From Clostridium tagluense (lineage in GTDB: Bacteria > Bacillota > Clostridia > Clostridiales > Clostridiaceae), in assembly GCF_003865095.1 (NCBI RefSeq), contig NZ_BHYK01000007.1:62001-126000 (forward strand): a DNA stretch of 64,000 bases. The letters are read 5' to 3'. This document shows, in pieces, positions 34,384-42,851 of the stretch (its first letter is position 1; every line of letters starts with the position of its first letter). The position numbers were made by a program, and so were the translations under genes. Below the pieces are notes generated by a model that made no database searches, was not told the DNA's origin, and worked only from the letters and a program-made list of their open reading frames with translations.

Positions 34384-35697
34384 ATGGAAGTTATAGTTGC
34401 GAAATTCGGTGGAAGTTCATTATGTGATAGTGAGCAATTCAAAAAAGTAAAAGATATTGTTTTGTCCGATAATAGGCGGGCCTACGTTGTACCATCAGCT
34501 CCGGGTAAGCGAAACAGTGGTGATTATAAAATCACAGATCTTTTATATTTATGTCATGAACATGTGGAAAAATCACTACCCTTTGATGAATTATTTAAAT
34601 TAATTGAAGGAAGATATACTATTTTATGTAGTGAATTAAATCTTTCCATAGATATTTTAAAGTATTTAAGAGAGCTTAAGGAAAAAATAATTAATGGAGC
34701 TTCGCAAGAGTATGTAGCAAGTAGGGGGGAGTATTTTAATGGTTTAATACTCGCTGAATATTTGGGGTATGAATTTATTGATGCTGCTGAGATTATTGTT
34801 TTTAAGAAAAGTGGACGTTTGGACGAGAAAGCAACCTATGATGCTGTAAATAAGCGATTATCAGTGGTAAAAAAAGCAGTAATACCAGGATTTTATGGTG
34901 CTTCTAGAGATGGTGAAATAAGGACCTTCTCAAGAGGTGGCTCAGACATTACAGGAGCAATAATTGCTAAGGGTGTATGGGCGCTAGTTTATGAAAACTG
35001 GACAGATGTATCAGGTTTTTTAATGGCAGATCCTAATATCGTGAGTAACCCCAAACATATTGAAGAGGTAACCTATAAAGAACTTAGGGAACTTTCATAT
35101 ATGGGTGCAAATGTTTTTCATGAAGAAGCAATTTTTCCTGTTAAGAATAATGGAATTCCAATAAATATAAGAAATACTAATAATCCCTTAGAGAAGGGAA
35201 CTACTATTTTAAATGATAAATTAGAGGTTAAGGTTGGAAAGATTACAGGTATAGCAGGAAAAAAAGATTTTACAGTTATAGCAATTGAAAAAACTCTTAT
35301 GAACAGGCATATAGGATATTTACGAAGGATTCTCTCAATTCTTGAAAATAATAATGTAGCTTTCGAGCATATACCATCGGGGATAGATTCAGTTTCATTG
35401 GTAATTGACGATGCGGAGCTGGACAATAAGCTGGATATAATATTAGAAGAAATTGAAAATCAATGTAAACCAGATTCATTAATAGCCTATCCTAATATGG
35501 CCTTAATAGCAGTAGTTGGAGAAGGCATGATAAAGACTAAGGGAATATCTTCTAGATTATTTAGTGCCTTATCAAAAAATGATATAAATATTAGAATGAT
35601 AAATCAAGGATCTAGTGAGCTCAGCATCTTTGTTGGTGTAGAAAATGAGGATTTTGAAAATGCAATTAGGGCTGTGTATAAGGCCTTTGAGAATTAA
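34384..35697 (+). CDS. lysC: Aspartate kinase with tandem ACT domains
   Basis: First enzyme of the aspartate pathway, 437 residues. The N-terminal kinase motif is VAKFGGSSL, with FSRGGSDITGAI in the middle. Two C-terminal ACT domains (about 300-435: GKKDFTVIAIEKTLMNRHIGYLRRILSILENNNVAFEH and IAVVGEGMIKTKGISSRLFSALSKNDINIRMINQGSSELSIFVGV) suggest feedback control by threonine or lysine. Its place between thrC and hom argues for a threonine-dedicated isozyme. Confidence 0.93.
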   Translation: MEVIVAKFGGSSLCDSEQFKKVKDIVLSDNRRAYVVPSAPGKRNSGDYKITDLLYLCHEHVEKSLPFDELFKLIEGRYTILCSELNLSIDILKYLRELKEKIINGASQEYVASRGEYFNGLILAEYLGYEFIDAAEIIVFKKSGRLDEKATYDAVNKRLSVVKKAVIPGFYGASRDGEIRTFSRGGSDITGAIIAKGVWALVYENWTDVSGFLMADPNIVSNPKHIEEVTYKELRELSYMGANVFHEEAIFPVKNNGIPINIRNTNNPLEKGTTILNDKLEVKVGKITGIAGKKDFTVIAIEKTLMNRHIGYLRRILSILENNNVAFEHIPSGIDSVSLVIDDAELDNKLDIILEEIENQCKPDSLIAYPNMALIAVVGEGMIKTKGISSRLFSALSKNDINIRMINQGSSELSIFVGVENEDFENAIRAVYKAFEN

Positions 35698-35746
35698 TAA
35701 TCAGTTGATTTTCTGTAATAAATTCAACTACTAGGGGGAAAGCGAT

Positions 35747-37036
35747 ATGGAAAAGGTAAAGATAGCGATTTTAGGTTTTGGCAATGTTGGCACAGGCGTT
35801 TGGAAAATACTTAAGGAAAATAAAAAAGAAATAATGAAACGTTCTAATTACGAAATAGAGGTAGCTAAAATACTAGTAAAAGATATAAATAAAAAAAGAG
35901 ATATTGCTATATCTAAGGAAATATTAACAGACAATATTGATGATATTATTAATGATGAAAGTATTAAAATCGTGGTTGAACTCATTGGAGGACGCGGTGA
36001 AGCAAAGCAATATATGATACGCGCTATGAAAGCTAAAAAGCATATTGTAACTGCTAATAAACTAGTTATTGCAAACTGGAGCGATGAATTATTTAAAATA
36101 GCTGAGGAGGAAAAGGTTTTATTTTATTATGAGGCAAGTGTGGCTGGTGGGATTCCAATAATACGAGAAATTAATGAGAGTCTTACAGCCAATAGAATTC
36201 AGCAGATAATTGGAATTATAAATGGAACAACTAATTATATATTAAGTAAAATGACTAATGATGGAATCGGCTTTGAGGAAGCATTAAAAGAGGCACAGGA
36301 AAAAGGTTATGCTGAAGCAGATCCGACATCTGATGTAGATGGCTATGATGCGGTGTATAAGCTTGCTATAATGGCATCATTATCCTTTGGAACTAAAATT
36401 AATCATGATGCCATTTATAGAGAAGGAATAAGAAGTATTAGTTCACTGGATATAGAATATGCTAAAAAATTTGGCTATACAATAAAATTACTGGCAATAG
36501 CAAAGGAGGAAAATAGTAAATTAGAGCTAAGAGTACATCCAACTCTAATACCCTCAAATCATCCTATGGCAAATGTAAATGATGTCTTTAATGCCATTAT
36601 GATAAAAGGCAATGCAGTGGGAGAACTAATGTTATATGGAAGAGGAGCAGGAGATTTGCCAACTGGAAGTGCAGTTGTAGGTGATATAATATCCATATTA
36701 AGAAACAATGTAAAGCCAGCGGACATAAGTGAAGTAAGCGAGGAATCTAATTTTAAAGAAATAAAAAAACCAGAAGAAAATGAAGCGGAATTCTATATTA
36801 GACTTAATGTTAAAGATAGAGCAGGAGTTTTAGGAGATACAGCAAAAATTTTTGGTGAAAACAATGTTAGCATTATATCCATGACTCAAGATGTAAGCCG
36901 TGAAGATGATGTACCACTAGCATTTATTACTCATAAAAGTACAGAAAAGAATATAAGAAATTCCCTTGAAAAAATAAAATCACTAGAAAATGTAAACAGA
37001 GTTGAAAGTATAATAAGGATAGAGTCATTTAATTAA
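35747..37036 (+). CDS. hom: Homoserine dehydrogenase
   Basis: NAD(P)-dependent reduction of aspartate semialdehyde to homoserine; 429 residues. The Rossmann motif ILGFGNVGTGVWK is at the N terminus, followed by the catalytic region IIGIINGTTNYILSKM...EAQEKGYAEADPTSDVDGYDAVYKLAIMA and GRGAGDLPTGSAVVGDI. A C-terminal ACT domain spans about 350-425. Last gene of the operon. Aspartate semialdehyde dehydrogenase is not present in this window. Confidence 0.95.
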   Translation: MEKVKIAILGFGNVGTGVWKILKENKKEIMKRSNYEIEVAKILVKDINKKRDIAISKEILTDNIDDIINDESIKIVVELIGGRGEAKQYMIRAMKAKKHIVTANKLVIANWSDELFKIAEEEKVLFYYEASVAGGIPIIREINESLTANRIQQIIGIINGTTNYILSKMTNDGIGFEEALKEAQEKGYAEADPTSDVDGYDAVYKLAIMASLSFGTKINHDAIYREGIRSISSLDIEYAKKFGYTIKLLAIAKEENSKLELRVHPTLIPSNHPMANVNDVFNAIMIKGNAVGELMLYGRGAGDLPTGSAVVGDIISILRNNVKPADISEVSEESNFKEIKKPEENEAEFYIRLNVKDRAGVLGDTAKIFGENNVSIISMTQDVSREDDVPLAFITHKSTEKNIRNSLEKIKSLENVNRVESIIRIESFN

Positions 37037-37045
37037 AGAAATTAA

Positions 37046-37082
37046 AAACAAAAGTTGGTAATTATATTACCAACTTTTGTTT
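37046..37082 (+). terminator. Terminator of the threonine operon
   Basis: A 17-bp stem, arms 37046-37062 and 37066-37082, around CAAAAGTTGGTAAT, ends in TTTGTTT. Confidence 0.9.
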
Positions 37083-37259
37083 GCTAATTTTTCAAAAGTA
37101 ATTTTTTGACAAACGACTCTAGTATGTTATACTATTTATATTAAAAAAGGATCAAATTAATATTTATTGAATATTGATAGTTAAAGGAATGAATAGCATT
37201 TTTAGAATCGCAAATAGAATTAAAGAATAGACAAATTAATATATAAAGTAGGTGAAAGT

Positions 37260-38552
37260 ATGGAATTTATAACCAGTGGTGAAAAAATTAAAAACTTGAG
37301 AAAAATTCTTGGAATAAGACAGGAAGAATTAACGTCAATAGGTGTATCTAGAAACTTTATCAGCATGGTTGAAAATAACAAAAGAAAACTAAGCTTAAAA
37401 ACTGCAGAATTGCTTATAGAAATATTTAAATCAAAATCAAAAGAAATTGGGACAGATTTAGATATAGATGAAAAGTATCTACTAAAAAGTCCACAGGAGG
37501 AAGCTATAGAATATTGCAATGAAAAAATAAATGATACCTTATACATGGATGAAATTGATAATTTAATTGATGTATGCAATCGGTATAGTTTGTTAGATAT
37601 CTTATCAACATTGTATGTAAAGAAAGGAAATATATTATATAGCCGTGGTAAATGTAGTGAAGCATTTACTTATTATTATGATGCTTTAATCTTTTATAAT
37701 AGTATTAATAGTATAGAAGAAAAAGCTTTTCTTTACAATAAATTAGGCAGATGTAGATTGCAAATGTTGGAGTACTTTGAAAGCTTAAGTTTTTTTACAA
37801 AGGCATACAATTTATCAATTATAGGAAATTACAGACTAGTTGAAAGGAATTCGCTATATAATATGGCACTAGTATATAAAAAACTAAACAAAATAGATGA
37901 TGCGCTTGAGCATATAAACAAGTACATAGATATATGTGATTATGATATAGATTTTTTCGATATAATCGATGCTAGAGTTTTGGAAGCAAACTGTTATTTT
38001 TCTAAAAATAAGTACGATAAATCTATACAAATTTATAAAGAAATGTTAAATAAAAAGGATCAATTAAGATATCCAATGTTAGGAAATATATATAATAATT
38101 TAGCATTAGCATATTTAGAAGTAAATGATTGTGAAAATTCATTGTTTTATTTTGATAAATCACAAGAACTAAGAGAAGTAAGTGATAAATCTAAATTGCA
38201 TCGTACTTTAATAGATAAGTCTAATGTGTTTATAAAAAATAAAATAGTGAATGAAGCTACAAATCTTTTAACAAAAGGATTTGATATGTCAGTTGCGTAT
38301 AAGGATTTAGAGTATACAATATCGAGTTTTAATATGCTTGAAAAAATATATATAGATTTATGTGATAACAAGAGGTTAATTTACTTATACGAAGAAATGT
38401 TAGACATATTGAGTTCTAGAGAGAATATCCAATCAGTACTATTGATTTATATTAAAATATCAAATAAGCTAGCACTTGTAAATATTGAAAATAATGACAT
38501 GGAAAAATGTAAGAATAGATTAAAAACTTTGAATAAATTAATAAATATGTAA
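37260..38552 (+). CDS. HTH-TPR regulator, putative RRNPP-type quorum-sensing receptor
   Basis: A 430-residue protein. Residues 5-65 are a Cro/C1-type HTH (GEKIKNLRKILGIRQEELTSIGVSRNFISMVENNKRKLSLKTAELLIEIF). The rest, about 100-430, is a helical array of TPR-like pairs (YVKKGNILYSRGKCSEAFTYYYDALIFY, YNKLGRCRLQMLEYFESLSFFTKAYNLS, YNNLALAYLEVNDCENSLFYFDKS). This is the architecture of PlcR, NprR and clostridial Qss receptors, which bind a re-imported peptide in the TPR groove. Immediately downstream lies a 46-residue exported-peptide gene, then a secreted protease, as in the NprR locus. The natural peptide and targets are inferred, not shown. Confidence 0.85.
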   Translation: MEFITSGEKIKNLRKILGIRQEELTSIGVSRNFISMVENNKRKLSLKTAELLIEIFKSKSKEIGTDLDIDEKYLLKSPQEEAIEYCNEKINDTLYMDEIDNLIDVCNRYSLLDILSTLYVKKGNILYSRGKCSEAFTYYYDALIFYNSINSIEEKAFLYNKLGRCRLQMLEYFESLSFFTKAYNLSIIGNYRLVERNSLYNMALVYKKLNKIDDALEHINKYIDICDYDIDFFDIIDARVLEANCYFSKNKYDKSIQIYKEMLNKKDQLRYPMLGNIYNNLALAYLEVNDCENSLFYFDKSQELREVSDKSKLHRTLIDKSNVFIKNKIVNEATNLLTKGFDMSVAYKDLEYTISSFNMLEKIYIDLCDNKRLIYLYEEMLDILSSRENIQSVLLIYIKISNKLALVNIENNDMEKCKNRLKTLNKLINM

Positions 38553-38590
38553 CTGATTTTACAAGGGATATGGTTTCATATTACAATTTA

Positions 38591-38623
38591 TGTTATAATA
38601 TACTTAAATGTAATGCTTACATT
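38591..38623 (+). promoter_or_regulatory. Extended -10 promoter and dyad operator of the peptide gene
   Basis: TGTTATAAT (38591-38599) is an extended -10. The perfect dyad ATGTAA-TGC-TTACAT follows at 38608-38622, over or just past the expected transcription start. The same half-sites occur twice upstream of the protease gene. Confidence 0.7.
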
Positions 38624-38645
38624 ATATTAAAAAGGGGGGCGTAAT

Positions 38646-38786
38646 ATGAATAAAAAATTTTTAAGAAATATGATTTGTTGTATTATTTTAGTTGCGGCAG
38701 TCTCGGCGTTTGGAATGATAAAAACTATGACTACAGATGATCCAGATTCTAAAGGATTTAATATTACATCAGTACGTAACGTATAA
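38646..38786 (+). CDS. Small exported peptide, putative pro-signal of the adjacent HTH-TPR regulator
   Basis: A 46-residue reading frame with a strong AAAGGGGGG ribosome site 6 bases upstream. The N terminus is a Sec-type signal: basic MNKKFLR, then hydrophobic MICCIILVAAVSAFGMI with a possible cut after VSA. The hydrophilic tail TTDDPDSKGFNITSVRNV would be released and processed to a short peptide. The gene follows the regulator by 93 bases and has its own promoter. Pro-peptides of RRNPP systems (NprX, PapR, QssP types) have this size, layout and position. There is no sequence match I can claim; function is inferred from context. Confidence 0.7.
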   Translation: MNKKFLRNMICCIILVAAVSAFGMIKTMTTDDPDSKGFNITSVRNV

Positions 38787-38829
38787 ACATAGGTATTTAA
38801 GGTAGAATTTAAAAATTTTGATCTTTAAC

Positions 38830-38875
38830 AAAAAAACAAGTAACCCCATATTAATATGGGGTTACTTGTTTTTTT
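38830..38875. terminator. Bidirectional terminator between peptide and protease genes
   Basis: A 21-bp perfect stem (38830-38850 and 38855-38875) centred on CCCCATA, with seven A on one side and seven T on the other, overlaps the protease stop codon. Confidence 0.92.
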
Positions 38876-40436
38876 AATTTACGCCTACAGCATTCCAAGC
38901 TGCATTTATAGCAGCAACTTCTGGCCCACTTGCACCGTAAAGATCTGTTGCAGATTGAACAAGTGCAACTCTTGCATCGTGGAAGTTGGAAGTAGAAATT
39001 AAATAGTTACTTAAAGCTCTGTAATAAATTTGTTCTGCTTTATTAATACCTACATTAGGATTAGAAGCTGTAAGGTAACAGGCTTTATTTGGAATTCCAC
39101 TATTTGTATGAACTCCACCCCAATCTCCTTCTCGAGTATTAGGAGAAACTACAAATTTACTCATATGATCTGGATCTCCATATTTAGATGGATTGGAAAT
39201 GTCTCTTAATGCATCGCCAGCTACATTAGGTGTCCAAACATCTTCACCCATTAGCCAATCAAATTTGCTAGGTTGGCCATAGTACTCGATGAATGCACCA
39301 AAAGCATCTGACATAGATTCATTTAACGCTCCAGATTGAAATTCATAAGTAAGATGTGCTTCCTTTTCATCTACGGCATGGGTCATTTCATGACCAACAA
39401 CATCTAAAGCACCAGATAATGCAATAGCCTCAACTCCATCTCCATCTCCATAAACCATTTGAGTTCCATTCCAAAAAGCATTTACATAATCTTTAGAGAA
39501 GTGAACTGTAGATTTAATACCCATACCTAATCCATCAAGACTATTTCTATTGAATTTAGTTTTATAATAATCATATACAACTCCTGCATAGGCATGTGCA
39601 TCTACAGCTGCTTTATCATTAATTGTGCTTGTAGTTGAAAAAATCGTAGTACCAGGTATTTTAGTTCCGTTAGAGGCATTAAAAGTGGTTATAAGAGCAC
39701 CTTTGGTAGTGTCTTTTAATTGATATTGAGTCTTGCCACTTACAGTAACCTTGTCAAGGTTTAATGTTTTGGTATCGCCAAGTACGCCTAGGCCTGTTCC
39801 TGTAGCCGCAATAGGTTCTATTTTATTGACTTGTTTTACTATAGTTCCATCTTCAGCATTTATAAAGAAGTCCCAATATCCTGGTGTTGGAGATAGGAAA
39901 CTTAATGAAACTAAATAAACCGGAACATATTCATCATTTACATTGTAATAGAAAAGTTTGATGGTTGGATCTGTTTCAAGTTCATCAAATTTAACTTGTG
40001 CTTTTGCAATCTCAAGAGCTTTCTTTTGACCTATAAAAGGTGCTTTATTTATTTTAACATTTTTTGCATTAACATCATATTTACCATTTATAGCGTATAC
40101 TTCACCATTTTGATTAAAGTGAACGATATACTCATTACCATAAATTGGAACGCCTTTTACCATTTGTTGAGTTTTGATATGTTTAAAACCCAAGTTGTCA
40201 TCACTTGATTTTAGTTCTTTCAATTCATTTACAGGATCTTCAATTCCATAATTATTTTCTTTGAAGAATTGCTGTACACCTTTCATGTCTTTTGACAATT
40301 GTTTTGATAATTTTCCTGTTTCAAAACTTGGTGGATTGACCTGCGATACATTCCCTTTAGCTTGTACAGGAAGTGCAAAACCTGAGAATAATAATGATGA
40401 AATAATAACTAAAGAAACCAATTTTTTTGATAACAA
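38874..40436 (-). CDS. Secreted thermolysin-like neutral metalloprotease (M4 family)
   Basis: A 520-residue preproenzyme: signal peptide to about residue 26 (LVSLVIISSLLFSGFALPVQA), an FTP/PepSY-type propeptide to about 210 (FKHIKTQQMVKGVPIYGNEYIVHFNQNGEVYAINGKY), then the catalytic domain. The zinc site is HEMTH at 349-353 with Glu373 in NESMSD, exactly the HExxH-x19-E spacing of thermolysin. The C-terminal GGVHTNSGIPNKACYL is the conserved active-site His region. The start is TTG at 40436, with AAGGGGG eight bases upstream. It converges on the HTH-TPR regulator and peptide genes and shares their promoter half-site motif. Confidence 0.94.
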   Translation of the reverse strand: MLSKKLVSLVIISSLLFSGFALPVQAKGNVSQVNPPSFETGKLSKQLSKDMKGVQQFFKENNYGIEDPVNELKELKSSDDNLGFKHIKTQQMVKGVPIYGNEYIVHFNQNGEVYAINGKYDVNAKNVKINKAPFIGQKKALEIAKAQVKFDELETDPTIKLFYYNVNDEYVPVYLVSLSFLSPTPGYWDFFINAEDGTIVKQVNKIEPIAATGTGLGVLGDTKTLNLDKVTVSGKTQYQLKDTTKGALITTFNASNGTKIPGTTIFSTTSTINDKAAVDAHAYAGVVYDYYKTKFNRNSLDGLGMGIKSTVHFSKDYVNAFWNGTQMVYGDGDGVEAIALSGALDVVGHEMTHAVDEKEAHLTYEFQSGALNESMSDAFGAFIEYYGQPSKFDWLMGEDVWTPNVAGDALRDISNPSKYGDPDHMSKFVVSPNTREGDWGGVHTNSGIPNKACYLTASNPNVGINKAEQIYYRALSNYLISTSNFHDARVALVQSATDLYGASGPEVAAINAAWNAVGVN

Positions 40437-40467
40437 AGTAAAAACCCCCTTATATTTTTATATTTTT

Positions 40468-40523
40468 ATTATAAATCAAATATCGCAAAAATGTAACAAA
40501 AATATTACGACATTTAGTTACAT
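40468..40523 (-). promoter_or_regulatory. Protease promoter module, proximal copy
   Basis: On the minus strand TATAAT lies at 40468-40473. ATGTAAC (40491-40497) and GTTACAT (40517-40523) form a dyad with a 19-base gap; the inner arm falls where the -35 would be. That suits a regulator that replaces or occludes the -35. Confidence 0.65.
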
Positions 40524-40570
40524 TAGTAGTTTCAAATAAAAAAAACTGTTAAATAATCGACATTTTTTTT

Positions 40571-40625
40571 ATTATAAATTAAATATCATAAGATGTAACT
40601 AGAAAAATACGACGTTTAGTTACAT
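40571..40625 (-). promoter_or_regulatory. Protease promoter module, distal copy
   Basis: A second copy of the same module, about 102 bp upstream: TATAAT complement at 40571-40576, ATGTAAC at 40593-40599, GTTACAT at 40619-40625, again with exactly 19 bases between the arms. The flanking sequence is also similar. It lies in the 448-base gap 40437-40884. Confidence 0.6.
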
Positions 40626-40640
40626 TTATAGCTTAAAATA

Positions 40641-40672
40641 AAAAAAGTTGTTGATTATTCAACAGCTTTTTT
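40641..40672. terminator. Hairpin terminator upstream of the protease promoters
   Basis: A 14-bp stem (40641-40654 with 40659-40672) has six A on one side and six T on the other. It can insulate the protease promoter from the sigma-54 regulator transcript. Confidence 0.7.
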
Positions 40673-40829
40673 AATCTATATAAAATATGTAAGAGGTGTC
40701 TCCTTATTTTTTGTAAAATAAAAAACATCTCATCTTACTAAAGGATGAAATGCAAATATTATAGTTAGTGGAATTTTTTTATTTCCATGCCTAATGGGTT
40801 AACAATAAAGTAACTTTAGAATATAAAGA

Positions 40830-40866
40830 AAGTGTTCATTAAAGCAATTTGCAGTAATGAACACTT
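40830..40866 (-). terminator. Terminator of the sigma-54 regulator gene
   Basis: AAGTGTTCATTA and TAATGAACACTT (40830-40841 and 40855-40866) pair; on the minus strand the stem runs into TTCTTTAT. Confidence 0.75.
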
Positions 40867-40884
40867 GTAATTCTTAATATGTTT

Positions 40885-42525
40885 TTACAATTTTATGCAA
40901 CCGCTTTTGATTTTTCGGTGGATTGTGCAAGGATTAACTCCTAGTTCTTTAGAAGCGGTTACGACGGAGCCATATTTTTCTATGGCTTTTGGTATCATTA
41001 TTTGGTCCACTATACCATATACTGTGTTTAGATTACTATGACCATTTATTGTAACACTAGGCATATCATTTAAAGGATTTTCAGGTTCGCTTAGGTTCAT
41101 GAATATGCTAAGGTCATCCTCGCTGATAACATCATTAGCTGCAAGGACAATTAACCTTTCTATCATATTTTTAAGTTCTCTTATGTTTCCTGGCCAATCA
41201 TATTTATAAAGTATTTTTATTGCTATTGGTGAAAATCTTAAACATCTATTATATTTTTTATTATAAAAATCAAGGAAATACTTAATTAAAGGAAAAATAT
41301 CTTCTTTTCTATCTTTTATAGGCGGAATTTTAATTGGTATAACATTAAGGCGATAATATAAATCTTGTCTGAATCTTTTACTGTTATGAAGTTCCGCATC
41401 AGATATATTTGTAGCACTAATATATCTGATATTTAACCTTATAGGTGTTGTTCCACCTATTCTTGTGAATTCATTTTCCTGTAATACCCTGAGGATTTTT
41501 GTTTGCATTGGCAATGGCAATTCGCCAATTTCATCAAGGAAAATTGTACCTCCATGCGCTTCTTCTAAAAGGCCTTTTCTACCACCTCTTTTAGCACCTG
41601 TAAAGGTACCCTCTTCATATCCGAAAAATTCAGATTCTAAAAGTTCCGAGGGAATTGCACCACAGTTTATTGTAATAAAAGGTTTTTCCCGCCGGGAACT
41701 ATAGTTATAAATCATTCTAGCAATAATTTCTTTACCAACACCAGATTCTCCAGTAATAAATATGGATGAGTCATAAGCAGCTGCTCTTATGACCATCTTT
41801 TTGATATTATCAATAACCTTACTTTGACTAATATACTCTATAGTTTCAGGCTGTTTAATATCCAGATTTATGCTTGTTTGCAATTTTATCAAACGGGTAA
41901 TATCGCGACCAGTAAGTACGCCGCCTTTTAGATCTCCATTATTATGGAAAAAAGGTATAGCTGTGTAGGCAAGGGTTTTTCCACTTGGATATTTAACATT
42001 TCTATAAATTTTCTCTTTAATTTTTAGCATATCAATAATAATAGGATCTTTTACCAAACCTCTTTGTGATATCTCATAAATGCTTTGACCAAGCGCTTCG
42101 CAGCGATTAAAGGGCAAAAGCACATCACAAAGTTCATTCATTTTTTCGATTATACCCAGTTCATTGAAAATAACAATTACTTCATCAATATCATTTATAA
42201 CATTCTCTACGGTTTTATTATTAATAACAGAACTATCAAACATATACATAATATTAAGTGAATTACTTTGGGCAGTTAGTCTATGTATGCTAACAGGACA
42301 AAGGAGGCCATTTATTAAGATACTGCGGTGACTAGTTCCCTTTTCTAAAATATCTTCATAATTGAAATCTATATCAAGGTCTTGTATATTTTTTAGAATT
42401 TTGATTTTTGCATACTCAAAAAAACTATTCATTATGCTATTAGTATATAATACTTGTCCAGTACTATTGCATACAATGATAGGATTATATATTTTGTTTA
42501 ACATATCTTCTGAAATAGTATTCAT
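40885..42525 (-). CDS. Sigma-54-dependent transcriptional activator with PAS domains
   Basis: A 546-residue enhancer-binding protein. Two PAS-like regions span about 1-215 (NPIIVCNSTGQVLYTNS; EVIVIFNELGIIEKMNELCDVLLPFNRCEALGQSIYEI). The AAA+ domain spans about 230-465: Walker A GESGVGKE at 259-266, Walker B FLDEIGE near 329-335. The sigma-54 contact loop reads GTFTGA (306-311) instead of GAFTGA. A Fis-type HTH closes the protein (VVTASKELGVNPCTIHRKI). It is transcribed divergently from the 2-hydroxyacyl-CoA dehydratase operon, whose promoter has a perfect -24/-12 element and a dyad upstream site. It is therefore almost surely the operon's activator, with the PAS domains sensing a substrate. 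Confidence 0.93.
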   Translation of the reverse strand: MNTISEDMLNKIYNPIIVCNSTGQVLYTNSIMNSFFEYAKIKILKNIQDLDIDFNYEDILEKGTSHRSILINGLLCPVSIHRLTAQSNSLNIMYMFDSSVINNKTVENVINDIDEVIVIFNELGIIEKMNELCDVLLPFNRCEALGQSIYEISQRGLVKDPIIIDMLKIKEKIYRNVKYPSGKTLAYTAIPFFHNNGDLKGGVLTGRDITRLIKLQTSINLDIKQPETIEYISQSKVIDNIKKMVIRAAAYDSSIFITGESGVGKEIIARMIYNYSSRREKPFITINCGAIPSELLESEFFGYEEGTFTGAKRGGRKGLLEEAHGGTIFLDEIGELPLPMQTKILRVLQENEFTRIGGTTPIRLNIRYISATNISDAELHNSKRFRQDLYYRLNVIPIKIPPIKDRKEDIFPLIKYFLDFYNKKYNRCLRFSPIAIKILYKYDWPGNIRELKNMIERLIVLAANDVISEDDLSIFMNLSEPENPLNDMPSVTINGHSNLNTVYGIVDQIMIPKAIEKYGSVVTASKELGVNPCTIHRKIKSGCIKL

Positions 42526-42629
42526 ATAACACCATGCCTTTCAAGATAAAATAAAGCCTTTGAATTATAAAAAAATGTTAATTTAATAACATTATAATAA
42601 CATAAATTTCTGAATAAAGCTAGAAATTG

Positions 42630-42662
42630 TTGCAAAATGCAACGGATTATTGCATTTTGCAA
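42630..42662 (+). promoter_or_regulatory. Upstream activator site (dyad) for the sigma-54 activator
   Basis: TTGCAAAATGCAA (42630-42642) and TTGCATTTTGCAA (42650-42662) form a perfect 13-bp inverted repeat; each arm is itself nearly palindromic. It lies about 75 bases before the -24 element, a usual enhancer distance. Confidence 0.8.
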
Positions 42663-42736
42663 GATGTTTGAATAAATTATCTTTTAAAAGCTTGTTAAAA
42701 AATAGACTTAGTGTAGTTTTTTAAACAAGTAATAGT

Positions 42737-42752
42737 TGGCACAACTATTGCT
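42737..42752 (+). promoter_or_regulatory. Sigma-54 (-24/-12) promoter
   Basis: TGGCAC (42737-42742), five bases, TTGCT (42748-42752) match the sigma-54 consensus exactly. Within the 326-base gap 42526-42851 this is the only promoter-like element facing the operon. Confidence 0.92.
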
Positions 42753-42851
42753 AATGTATATAGTGTGTAAAAGTTTACAACACCTAAAAGTTTATAATGC
42801 ATAAACATATATAATACTTAAATGCAAAAAAATATTGAAAGGATGATTAAA

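Noticed and set aside
38646-38786. The 46-residue peptide as a lantibiotic or bacteriocin precursor
   Set aside because: There is no GG or other leader motif, no modification or immunity genes nearby, and a Sec-type signal instead; a pro-signal for the adjacent regulator fits better.
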